A DNA stretch of 64,000 nucleotides from Schizochytrium sp. TIO01. Taxonomy: Eukaryota > Sar > Bigyra > Thraustochytrida > Thraustochytriidae. The number at the start of each line of letters is the position of its first letter. Position 1 is the first letter of the stretch. This document shows, in pieces, positions 1 through 10,123 of this stretch. The position numbers were made by a program, and so were the translations under genes. The stretch covers positions 1,018,001 to 1,082,000 of the forward strand of contig SMSO01000007.1 in NCBI GenBank assembly GCA_004764695.1, read 5' to 3'. The notes below the pieces were generated by a model. The model saw only the letters and a program-made list of their open reading frames with translations, was not told the DNA's origin and did no database searches.

Positions 1-274
1 ACTGCTGCACCACCAATGTATGGCATATTTTCTAAGCCAAGCCCTTGAACGGCCTCACCAAAATCTTCTGGTGAGTTCAGAGAGAAACCACGCAGTAGGA
101 CCGCCCCGTGTTCTCTAGCAAGTTCAAGGATTGACTCACTATGTTCGCCAATCACAGACGCAGATGCAACATCTTGAGACTTTGGACCCAGAGTCAGCGG
201 AAACACCTTTCCATCTACAACTTTTGCTGCATCATTTGCTAACTCCACGAAAGCGTCGTTGAGATTCAAGGCCA
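1..274 (-). CDS. TauD/TfdA-family Fe(II)/2-oxoglutarate dioxygenase, N-terminal part (cut by window edge)
   Basis: The minus strand is open from the window edge to an ATG at 274 and encodes about 91 residues. The stretch GAVLLRGF, then SPEDFGEAV and PYIGGAA, is the N-terminal signature of TauD/clavaminate-synthase-like oxygenases, which use Fe(II), O2 and 2-oxoglutarate to hydroxylate small substrates. The catalytic His-x-Asp...His residues lie beyond the window. Upstream of this ATG the frame stays open for about 30 more codons (RGTRRAFSGPWKV...) back to a TAG near 372, and that stretch also looks protein-like. An upstream exon spliced in around 365-375 is therefore possible, and the start is uncertain. 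Substrate unknown. Confidence 0.7.
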
Positions 275-3200
275 TTTTTGCTTGCTTTGGAACCTTGGGT
301 ATTTGTTCGTACAACTCGTTCACTTTCCACGGACCACTGAATGCTCGTCGTGTGCCACGCAAATGGACTAACTAGGAGCTCCCAACGCCTGACTGACCAG
401 TCTTATGGACCTCTGACACTGTAAAACGCAAGATACACTAACAAGACCTCGGTTTGCGATCGATTCGGATCTGCTGTGGCTCAAGCAAGTGCCTCCTTGT
501 ACCTACCTACCTAGTTAGAGAGATAACCTATCACACACAAAACCATCTCTACAGGTAACTACTTCTGTACGATGTGTAGTGCTCTAGGGGTTTGAGCCTA
601 CCATCTTCGGCAAAGTTTAATGGGTATTGTGGAAGTGAGTGATCGTGCCAAGGTGCTTGAATGCAGCCACTAGTGAACATGCTTTGACGAAGGGAGGTAC
701 CTACGTATGCTTAGATAGATACCTCTTCAAAGATAGTAAGGCAGTTCTTCTCATTTTCCAATATACCTACAAGCTAGCCATCAACTATGCATAACTATAG
801 GAGCCCTCCTCATAGGAGACAGTCGACAAGTTGCTCTAAACTTTTTGGTAATAAGAAATACCAGTGTGCAATGATATCATTATTCGAGTTTTGGTCTTCG
901 CAGCATCAGCGTGGCATGTAAACATATAGCTGCCACAAGCTCGGCTATGCATGTTTAAACCTTTTCATTAAATTCTGGCTCGTGAAACAAAATATCTTAT
1001 GATCACCATACTTTTGTACATTACATACATCGGAACGTTCCGGGAACACTTTACTTGTGCCGCGGGAGCAAAGTTTCATAGAAGATCTCTCCAGGTCTTG
1101 CCAATGAATCTGAATAGATTTTGCGGATTCTCCTACTTTATAATTTCTCTGATGGTTCTATGTTTAAATTTTGGGGGATTTCAAACCTACTGATATAGTT
1201 CCAGAAAGTTTTCGCATGACTCTTACAGACAAACATCCATAAACCCATACTTTTATGGCTGAGTGTGAAGCCAATTGCGTACTTGTTTCAATCATTACAA
1301 ACTCCCAAATGTCTCTCACTTGTTAGCCATCAATATTTTGCATTCGCTGACCTTCTGGGCTGCTAACTCCTATTTCAACCAAATCTAGATTCTTCCTGTC
1401 CTTATTGAATTCCATATTTTGAGCCTGCTTAGACCAACAGTGGAAATTCTGTTTGATCCTTGAATTAGCCCTTAAGTCTCTACCCATAAGATAACCTTTA
1501 TATAATTGTTTGAGTAACTTCACACTCGTAGCGATAAATTTTCCCAATGGTAGCATCTCAGTGAAGAGATTTAAGTCAAACATATACCTTTCCGATGCAT
1601 GAAACAATGACAACAACCAGCACGAATAAATGAATACTATAATTATAATGCAAATAAACAAATTATACAGAGCAAACTGCCTTCCTTCTATGTTTTTATG
1701 CTTGCTGTTGTATTCTAAAGGATTTGTCCCATAACAATACTGCTCTACAGGTACTCCTTATGGCCTCCTCCAGGTGAATAATTAGTACATTTAAAAGCTA
1801 CTAGTCCTTTGACATTCCTCATCGACTAATTTCAACAGTTGGATTGCTGTTGACTGCCTACATGGTGTATTTTGGTTTGATATGGACGTCTACAGCAAAG
1901 ATCGCGCACAGATTCAGTACTTCTTTGTTACCCAAACGTGTATCAGAGGACCACAGAACATAATACTAAGATGCTAATTTCAATTATCGAAAAGTTCTTT
2001 AGCAATAGCCAAACATACTTCTTATAACGAACATTCATGCGTAAATACCCGTCTCCAGTGTTGCATATCACGTGTAGTAAAATTGAGCCTCAACAAGGAT
2101 TATGCTGCGTTGAGTTGGATTATATCTCCTTGAGATATGCTATAAGATAGGGTGCGTCTACAAGTATACCTCTCGACGCTGAGCGTATCACAGCTGAAAG
2201 TATAACGAGTGCTTCATTTTCGTCGAGACTCTCTAATTTACATTTTTTTTTGTGTGTGTGGAAGGGAAGGAGCCAACAACTGCTTACTGTCTAGTAATAA
2301 TATTGCATATGTTGGCACAAAAGACAGCTAGCACCACGGGAATAGTTCCATCGAAAGGAGATATCGCACGAGTTCGTAACTGTACTTCTTTCTATCAAGT
2401 TGCGATAGACTCTGCCCAAAGAAAGAGCTTTTTCGTTGAATACTTGCTCAGGTAACACATGAACTTAGCGAAATACCTATGAAGGTTTGTGTGAGGATGA
2501 TCGTATTGTTTATGGTAAAATCTGATCCTCCTAGAGATGTTATGAAGTGATGTATCGAATGGACGATCTGCCTGGAGAAACAACATGAAATATCCAACAA
2601 CTGTACCAGAAGATTCCAAATGGCTGTGATAAAATATATGAAAGAGTAACAGTATGAATTATAGAGATCGTTTATAGGAGTTGGTAATTTTCCCTATCAA
2701 GTCAAGCTGCAAAACCTCTAGTCGTACACGATCTTGTTTAAAAAATAAAGTGACCCCCCCTGTCCTTTTCCAGAATAGCTCGTTTCGAAAAGTTGTAGGA
2801 CCCTATGTTTCGAACCTTTAAGGCATCAGCTGTCCAAAGTACAGGCCCCTCATCCGATGAAGTTTTGCGTATTCAACATAAACCTGAAGTTTAGTAGACC
2901 ATTAAAATTACCAAAAAAAAACAGATTCATCTACAGCAAAGCCATTCCAAAGTTTCCTCACTTATCATATAGACCTCCAACTTCTCCAGCCTGGTCCGAA
3001 GAATGATCAAAACCACGAAATCCTTTCCCCAATCCGCAGTCTTGCATCATGACTTCAGCTCCTCGACATTGTTAAAACTAATCTAAAACCTTCCTCAGTC
3101 AGCCAGAACTATTGGTTTTTGTGCAACTAGATCCAGTATTTATTAACTCCCTCAAGCATGTTTCTAATAATCCACCATGTTTGCTCCCTTCTAAATGCAT

Positions 3201-3551
3201 TGATGATCTTCCTACATTTCCTTGTGATTCTCTCATCCCATTTATTCACTCGTTCACTATCTTCATGACCCAAATTAGCCGACCCTATATGGTCTTAACT
3301 AAGTGCTATGTGAGGAGTGGTGCAATGATACTTGGAAAGGACCAGGTGTATGCAGACGACTTCGAGCAATCCGGCAATCAAAGCGCGAAGAGCGGCGGAA
3401 AGTCCGCTCGGCCGCGACACCTCACCTGCGCAGAGGATCCTGACGGTGTCGAGAGGCGTCCTGTAGGATTCTTGCTGCTGATACCGTGCAAGTGAACCAA
3501 GGGTTTGGTGGTCCTGGTGTTTGGCTCCGGGCGTGGATAGGAGAATAAAAA
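275..3551. other. Intergenic, 3.3 kb
   Basis: AT-rich spacer between the divergent dioxygenase and XPB genes. Open frames here (for example 1323-1661 minus, 3112-3495 plus) lack recognisable domains, several start on non-ATG codons, and none resembles the coding regions nearby. TACCTA/TAGGTA words occur near 500 and 690. The last 200 bases become GC-richer and probably contain the XPB promoter and 5' UTR. No RNA gene recognised. Confidence 0.6.
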
Positions 3552-6065
3552 ATGGTCAAGTCTCGCGATGACCTTTTGCAGGCGGCGCTGCGTGAGGCAG
3601 AAAATGTGGTTCTAGAGGACAACAACTATCTAGGAGAGGGGTTTGATATGGATGAATATGATGACAAGCTCGATAAGTCTGCTTCAGCTAAAATTGCAGA
3701 CCGAGCCCGCAGCAATATCAACCTTTTGGCTACCGGCGAGGACTTTCGCAAAGTGTTGGAGCTGAAGCCTGGGCACGAGTCAAGGCCACTCTGGGTCGCT
3801 CCCACTGGCCAGATTTACCTCGAAACCTCATCCCCATACTTCGCCCTTGCGACAGATTTCCTTGTGGCTATCTCCGAGCCAGAGTCCAGACCGGAGTTCA
3901 TTCACCATTACAAGCTCACGCCATACTCTCTATACGCTGCAGTCTCTGTCAACTTGGATACTGAGACGATTCTACGCACACTGAATCGACTCAGTAAAGT
4001 CCCGGTCCCACCAGAGGTTGACGCCTTTGTGCGAAAGTGTACTGCCTCTCATGGCAAGGCCAAGCTCGTGCTGAAGCGGAATAGGCTGTATGTGGAGAGC
4101 CCGTACCCGGAGGTGCTCAAAAAGTTGCTGGAGATTCGCGCTATTAGGCAGGCCCAGGACCAATCAATCGATGCAAGGCTGAGACGACTGGAGGCTCGAA
4201 GAATTGGAGAGGACGAGGCCCGAGGTGTAGGGGCTGGAAACTCTGTGAGCAAGGTAGATCAGCATGAGGTGCACCTTCTGGAGACGAATGCAGCACAGGA
4301 AGATCGCGCGGCCCAGGCCACGGACTTTGAGGAGCTGGATAAGCTTCTCGAAAGACGTATTGAGAGGGTAGATGAGATTGCAGAGGATGATGAAGAAGAC
4401 CAAGAGTATCCGGATAGCAGCGACAGCAAGGATGCTGACAAGAGTAGTGGAAAGAAAAGGTCTGCCGAGGAGGCTGGAGTTGGAGTCAAGGAAGAGGGTA
4501 AGACGTCAGCTCCTGCGTCACGCAAGGTGCTTAGCTTTGAGATTCGCCCAGAGTATATTGAACAAGTCAAGGAAGCAGCAATGATGGCAGACTATCCTCT
4601 TATGGAGGAGTACGATTTTAAGCGCGACTCACGCAACCCAGACCTTCCAATCAACCTTCGCGCCTCTACACGGGTGCGCCCTTACCAGGAGAAGAGTCTT
4701 GCAAAGATGTTTGGCAACGGCCGTGCTCGTTCTGGTATTATTGTATTGCCTTGTGGAGCTGGCAAGACCTTGACAGGCATTACAGCTGCGTGCACTGTCA
4801 AGAAGAGCTGTATCATTTTTTGCATTAACTCTGTTGGCGTGGAGCAGTGGATTCGCTCACTGCAAATGTTTACAACGCTCAAGGATGAGTACATTCGTCG
4901 TTTCACAAGCCAATCCAAGGATGATTTGCATGAGTCTGGTGCCACGGTTCTTGTAACAACGTACAACATGATGTCTTACAGCCGTGGTCGTTCGGAGGAT
5001 GGTGAGCGGGTGATGAACCAGGTTAAGAATACAGAGTGGGGTCTCATCATCATGGACGAGGTACACGTTGTGCCTGCTAAAATGTTCCGTATGGCACTTC
5101 GCCACGTCAAATCGCACTGCAAACTAGGTCTCACAGCTACACTTGTTCGTGAGGACGGCTTGATTGACGATTTGAACTTTCTCATTGGTCCAAAGCTATA
5201 CGAAGCTAACTGGCAACAGCTCACTGAGCAAGGTTTCTTGGCAAAGGTTCTCTGTGCTGAAGTTTGGTGTCCAATGACTCCGGAGTTTTTCGAGAAATAT
5301 TTGAGTCCGGACACTGATGCTAAGACGAAGCAGCTCCTTTATGTGATGAACCCAAACAAATTCTCCATTTGTGAGATGTTGCTTCGTTATCATGTGAAGA
5401 AGAACGACAAGGTTCTCGTATTTTCAGATAACATTCCTGCAATTTTACGGTACAGTACATACCTTGGTATTCACAACTTGTATGGTGAGACTACACAATA
5501 TGAGCGTGAACGTCTCCTTCGTCGTTTTCGTGGTGGCAAGAACCTCGAGGAAGGCGAGACAGAGATTAATGTACTAGTGATTTCTCAGGTTGGTGATGTA
5601 GGTATTGATTTGCCGCAAGCCAATGTGATTATTCAGGTGTCATCACACTTTGGTTCGCGTCGTCAGGAGGCCCAGCGTCTGGGTCGCATTCTTCGTCCTA
5701 AGCCTGGCGAGGACTTCAACGTTGGCTGGAATGCATTCTTTTATACGCTGATCTCACTTGATACTTCTGAGATGTACTTTTCCAACAAGCGTCAGCAGTA
5801 TCTCGTGGATCAAGGCTACACTTTCAAGGTGATTCGTAATATCAAAGAGATTGCTCGTGCTAGTGGTATTCCTTACAATGAGCTGTCTCTTGAAAAACAG
5901 CGCGAAGTTCTGCGTAATTTGGATGGCAAGGACGTGTATGAACAGCTCATTGAGAAGAATCTGGAGAATGCTAATCGGCAGGCCGCCTCAAAGAAGTCGA
6001 AGACTAGCCAGGCCCCTGCTAATAAGCTTATGCGCAGTTTGTTGCGAAAGTCTGGTCGATTGTAA
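3552..6065 (+). CDS. XPB: TFIIH DNA helicase/translocase subunit XPB
   Basis: Uninterrupted 837-residue frame; human XPB is 782. XPB is the 3'-5' SF2 translocase of TFIIH that opens promoters for RNA polymerase II and opens DNA in nucleotide-excision repair. Visible in order: an N-terminal XPB-type domain (about 75-210), an acidic/Lys linker (about 265-330), RPYQEKSL followed by Walker A PCGAGKT (about 401-408), the DEVH box (about 501), motif III GLTATLVRED (about 525-535) containing the XPB-specific R-E-D residues, and motif VI with RRQEAQRLGRILRPK (about 705-720). All helicase motifs are intact. The ATG has a good context (AAAAATGG) and is the first Met in frame. Convergent with the SET-domain gene downstream. 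Confidence 0.97.
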   Translation: MVKSRDDLLQAALREAENVVLEDNNYLGEGFDMDEYDDKLDKSASAKIADRARSNINLLATGEDFRKVLELKPGHESRPLWVAPTGQIYLETSSPYFALATDFLVAISEPESRPEFIHHYKLTPYSLYAAVSVNLDTETILRTLNRLSKVPVPPEVDAFVRKCTASHGKAKLVLKRNRLYVESPYPEVLKKLLEIRAIRQAQDQSIDARLRRLEARRIGEDEARGVGAGNSVSKVDQHEVHLLETNAAQEDRAAQATDFEELDKLLERRIERVDEIAEDDEEDQEYPDSSDSKDADKSSGKKRSAEEAGVGVKEEGKTSAPASRKVLSFEIRPEYIEQVKEAAMMADYPLMEEYDFKRDSRNPDLPINLRASTRVRPYQEKSLAKMFGNGRARSGIIVLPCGAGKTLTGITAACTVKKSCIIFCINSVGVEQWIRSLQMFTTLKDEYIRRFTSQSKDDLHESGATVLVTTYNMMSYSRGRSEDGERVMNQVKNTEWGLIIMDEVHVVPAKMFRMALRHVKSHCKLGLTATLVREDGLIDDLNFLIGPKLYEANWQQLTEQGFLAKVLCAEVWCPMTPEFFEKYLSPDTDAKTKQLLYVMNPNKFSICEMLLRYHVKKNDKVLVFSDNIPAILRYSTYLGIHNLYGETTQYERERLLRRFRGGKNLEEGETEINVLVISQVGDVGIDLPQANVIIQVSSHFGSRRQEAQRLGRILRPKPGEDFNVGWNAFFYTLISLDTSEMYFSNKRQQYLVDQGYTFKVIRNIKEIARASGIPYNELSLEKQREVLRNLDGKDVYEQLIEKNLENANRQAASKKSKTSQAPANKLMRSLLRKSGRL

Positions 6066-7077
6066 GAGCAAAACTTTTGAAAAGTTCTTTTTGCGTAACT
6101 GTGGTATGTCAAGAAGCTGCAAGCTGGCGAATACAAAAACAGCTAGTAGTATAATGGTAATACCCTCTCTCAGACCTAATCAACGATCGGCTTATTCTAC
6201 AAAAGGCCTTTTCTTGCTGAAGGCTTTGGTTTTCGTATTTTATGATCAATCTTTTTCTTTCCTTGTTGTCTCAATTCATTTACTTATTTCTTGACCTTTC
6301 GATTCACGTTTGTCTACAACTTGTGCGTGCAGGATTGCTGTCTTACATCTCCTGTCCTAAGTCTTTTTCGAAAATGTATTTTCGAATAGCAATTGTGCAG
6401 TTGTAACATGCGCGTAGGTATCAATTCACATTTTGCATGAAGCTACTTCCCTCAGTGGCCGCCCAGTCTGTGTATGTTTGTGAGAACAAACAAATAAGCA
6501 CACCAAAAATGACGACAAAACTAACAGAGTTGATTCCGTTAGTAGGATTACTGTGTCAAGAGAGAGTATTTAACATGTTTTTTCTTCTTTTTTTTTGGGG
6601 GGGGGGTTCACCTGGATGTATGTATATATTGTAAGAGGTAGAATATCTTCATATTGATAGAGATATATTTTAAGACATGACTATAGACTTGATGGTTTTA
6701 TTGCTATGCAAAAGAATCACAGCAAAGTACTCAATTGCGCGTTACTTAGATTTGATTTCATATTTGAAATCACAGTTATGAGAAGGATAATACCCTTTGT
6801 ACAGAGACAAAGGAACACAATACTATGCCCTTTCAAGCGGGGTGGAGGACTTGTGGAGTGAGATGGTTTCCATGAGTGAAGCGACGAGGGTAAGTTGATG
6901 CATGTTCACAGTTCTAGGGGCACTTTGGAACCGGTTGAACCTATCCTTCGTCTTTGGCACTCTAAATGGTCGGTTGCATCCCCATCTAGAGCGTACCATA
7001 ATTTTCACCATAGGGAGAAGCGACATGCAGTTAGATACGTCAATGTGATTGCAGCAGCTTTCGTTCATTTGAGCATC
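6066..7077. other. Intergenic between convergent XPB and SET genes
   Basis: T-rich 3' flanks of both genes. A short stretch near 6139-6165 resembles a tRNA D-arm, but no cloverleaf can be completed. A run of nine G follows a T-run near 6590-6607. No gene seen. Confidence 0.6.
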
Positions 7078-8394
7078 TTACAAAACTGGTGGAGGCGGCG
7101 GGGACTGGTTCGGGTCGCTCTCCGGTTGTTCCTGGAGACGAACGGCACATCCACAATCAACCTTGCATTCAAAGCCGTAGTTCCAAGCAAGGAATTTCTG
7201 CAACTGACTTTGCTCGAGCTCGCGAGATCCAGCATAGTGAAAGGTAACTTCATCTCCCGGTTTGAGATCTCTCCTAGGTACGAGGTATGCAAGTGCACCA
7301 TTGAAAGCAAGATCTACAGAAGGGTCACAAGAATGGTTGGCGAATCCTAGCGTCGGGTAAAGTGCAGAGCAGACGGGTGTCCTGATGGAGTTGATGTGCA
7401 AAGCTGCCATGGAGGCCATAAATGCCTCACGTGCATCACCAAGATCCTGGCGTTCAGGCGGTCCGCTCCAAAACGTGACCGTACCGAGATCGATGCCGGT
7501 GCGAGTGCAAGCTCTTTCGATGCGAGACTTGGTGATCTTCCAGTCGTTTTCCCATGCCGCCTCCGTGCCAGGTCCAAGGTCCGGGCGCATGAACGACCAC
7601 AATGTGACAAGGGTATCAACAGTGCCAAGCGTGATTTCGTCAGCAATGATACGCAAAAGAATGCTTTGCGTAATGAGAGGGAAACGTTGGTTGGGGTCCA
7701 TCTCCTCAAGGTCGACATCGTTATTGATAGAGTGAAGATTCCTCAGCATCTTTTTGACGAGCTCCTCTCGATCACGAATGCTACGGTCTGGCGAGTTGCA
7801 GTACGGGCACATGGGGACTTCATCCTTGGGTGCCAGGCATGTCGGGCACAGTGCCTTCGGCTGCTCATTTTGATCCTGAAAGCCCGGGAAGTTGCCATCA
7901 ATGCCCAGACCTTGAAACTCATTGACAGTGCCACCTCCAGATGCCTTGTTCTCCAGGACGACACAGCTGTGGAATCTGCGAACGTCTCCAGGTTTGGCAT
8001 TCTGGCCCAAGAACCCATTTTTTCCAGATTCAGACTCAGTAGAATTGGTCTGTACAGGGCTCTGCGCTGCGACCTTGGATTTCTTAGCCTTTTTGGGCTT
8101 GTGCGCGAAGACTTGAGGTTTTGGACCCTTGCTTGGAGGCACGGCGGGCTTTACAGGTCGAATTCGGGGCTCATAAGTTGCTGCTTGAGCCATGACTTCT
8201 GAAGTTGCAGGAGAGGTTGCGAGCGGTGCGAGAGGTCCAATGCTGGCACCTTTTTTGAAGGCTCGTGTCACAAAAAGACCTCTTTCACCACCCACACGGG
8301 CTGCAGATCGAAGCTCAAGAGGACCTTGACAGCACAACTGACTCAGGACCTCGAGCGCCACCACCGCGGTGGTCGAGGACCCGCGAGCGCTCAT
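7078..8394 (-). CDS. SET-domain protein (SMYD/SET-like, probable protein lysine methyltransferase)
   Basis: 438 residues from an ATG at 8394. The SET fold is split by an insertion. The N-terminal part has GERGLFVTRAFKKG (about 36-49). The C-terminal part has NHSCDPS (about 353-359), which lines the S-adenosylmethionine and lysine sites, then KPGDEVTFHYAG (about 378-389), and a Cys-rich post-SET-like end with CKVDCGC. The inserted segment is low complexity and basic up to about 115, and contains a CPTC...CPYC pair (about 182-198) that looks like a small zinc ribbon. This layout is typical of SMYD or SET5-like methyltransferases. Substrate cannot be predicted; histone and non-histone targets are both possible. 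No intron visible. Confidence 0.85.
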   Translation of the reverse strand: MSARGSSTTAVVALEVLSQLCCQGPLELRSAARVGGERGLFVTRAFKKGASIGPLAPLATSPATSEVMAQAATYEPRIRPVKPAVPPSKGPKPQVFAHKPKKAKKSKVAAQSPVQTNSTESESGKNGFLGQNAKPGDVRRFHSCVVLENKASGGGTVNEFQGLGIDGNFPGFQDQNEQPKALCPTCLAPKDEVPMCPYCNSPDRSIRDREELVKKMLRNLHSINNDVDLEEMDPNQRFPLITQSILLRIIADEITLGTVDTLVTLWSFMRPDLGPGTEAAWENDWKITKSRIERACTRTGIDLGTVTFWSGPPERQDLGDAREAFMASMAALHINSIRTPVCSALYPTLGFANHSCDPSVDLAFNGALAYLVPRRDLKPGDEVTFHYAGSRELEQSQLQKFLAWNYGFECKVDCGCAVRLQEQPESDPNQSPPPPPVL

Positions 8395-10123
8395 GACCGC
8401 AAGATTAAAGAGGGTTCCGAGGAGAGTCTGGCTGTGGAAGGCTCTGTTTGATCGGGGTTCTGGACTACCGCAATGGGAGTCTTATGTGGGTCTAGTTCGT
8501 CGAGACTTTGGAGTCTCGGAGTAAAAGACAGAGATTGCTTCGCCAATCGAATTGCAAAATGAATGAACCAGCGAATTTATATTTTGTTTTTTTCATAATG
8601 AAAGAAAGATAAAAAAGAAAAGAAAAGAGAGTAAATGTCAGAATTCATAGCTGCCCAGATGTGTCTCTTTAGCACTGCGGCAATAAAGAGAAGGAAAACT
8701 CCTCGTCTTTGAAGATGATATAGGATGATGCTTGGTGATGTAGGTTTGGTGATTGCTGACTTTAGACAATTTTAAGAAAGAGAGAGAGTTATGGAACTTC
8801 ATGAAGCAAAATCTTGAGGTATTTTGAATTTGTGAGGACATCGGTTTAGATAGGGCCCACGCCAGTTAAATTCTTTATCCATTTGCGTCTTGGTTCTTCG
8901 GATATGTCTCACAGGAATGATGGATAGTTTTTTTGAGATACTTTCTTTTACTTTCTGCATTTCCACGTTTATGAGAAAAAATTGGAAAGGAAAGCTATCC
9001 GGATAGTTCGACATTGCTTGGCGTGATACAGAAATATTGAAAGCTGGGAATTGATTTGACTTGTCATTAGAAGCTGAAAGTTTAGCTTCTCTTTTAGATA
9101 AGAGAAAATGAGGTTTAACAGGTCAAATGTTGAACTTTGGGTTGTTTGAAATTGTGAGGTGACTCGGCTTTCGTAAAGCTAAAGAACAAATTCTGCTTCA
9201 TGCTCAGCTGTTCTCATTGGATTCAACCTTTCTGACAGAAATTGATAAGTAAGGATGTTTGTAAGATCATTAGAGATGTTCAGAAAATGTTGCATTCTAA
9301 ATTTACCAACACTTTATTGAACTTCGATGCAAAAGTGATGAATGTCACCTTCTGCCCTCAATAAACACTTTGTTAGTGATGCAACCTACCCCGATAACTA
9401 CCTGCGGCTGCCTTGTGCTCCTAAAATATTCCGAGACCCCCATAAGCCAAGAACGCCTTTTGCCATTTGTTTCATCAAAATTCGAGCCAACGAAGTTATT
9501 TTGCTGAAAAGAAGACTTACGCAAGTTTGTTTTTCTTCTCTTCAGTTTTTCAAGGAAATCAATAGTCGCATGCTTCGTTCTTCTCCTCGCGTCGCAGATT
9601 AGGCCTTTCAGTCCCCTTCGCCGTTACGACACACATGATCACAGGGCGAAATTTAGAGCTAATATTCTCAGCACAGCACCTATATAGGCCTATCTGACTC
9701 CTAGTGCCTCCCTCCGCTAGTCCGTCTGGTCGTTAGTCCAAACGAGAAAAAACCAGAGGAAGAAAGAAACCAGAGAATTCATCGCTATAGCCTGTAATCG
9801 TCTACAGTAGGTTATAGTTTATACAACACAGAGACGTGGCAGCACAAGTAGGTTATAGAGTTTAAGGTTGACTTGTGCAAGGCCGAGGGTAATAAATAAT
9901 AAATAGCTGAGCTAAATAATTTGCCAACGAGAATATAGGAGAAGATTGAGACAGAATTTGAGGATGGGCGAGGGCTTAAACCTCGAATAGAATGCATCGT
10001 TAGGCGTCGACGGCCGTCGCCTAACGACGAGGTCCGGTTTAGCAGACTTGTGTGAGCAACAGTAAGCACGTCACCTCGGCACGTGCGGGATCTCCAGCTC
10101 TTCGTGGCTGAATTTAAGGAAAC
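8395..10123. other. Intergenic between divergent SET and WAPL-like genes
   Basis: AT-rich with no convincing coding frame. The last 120 bases contain a perfect inverted repeat (listed separately). Presumably holds both promoters. Confidence 0.6.
9997..10027. promoter_or_regulatory. Perfect inverted repeat 97 bp upstream of the WAPL-like start
   Basis: Arms TCGTTAGGCG (9997-10006) and CGCCTAACGA (10018-10027) are exact reverse complements around an 11-base GC-rich spacer. It lies close to the ATG at 10124, so it is either a promoter element bound by a dimeric factor or a hairpin in the 5' UTR. The structure is seen; the role is inferred. Confidence 0.4.

Noticed and set aside
1323-1661. 112-codon minus-strand frame with a hydrophobic N terminus
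   Set aside because: Begins on TTG, AT-rich composition unlike neighbouring genes, no recognisable domain.
3112-3495. 127-codon plus-strand frame before XPB
   Set aside because: Starts on a TTG, no domain, and overlaps the probable XPB promoter and 5' UTR.
6139-6200. tRNA-like D arm (TAGTATAATGGTAATA) after XPB
   Set aside because: The D stem pairs, but no anticodon stem or T arm can be built downstream, and it lies in a 3' flank. Probably chance.
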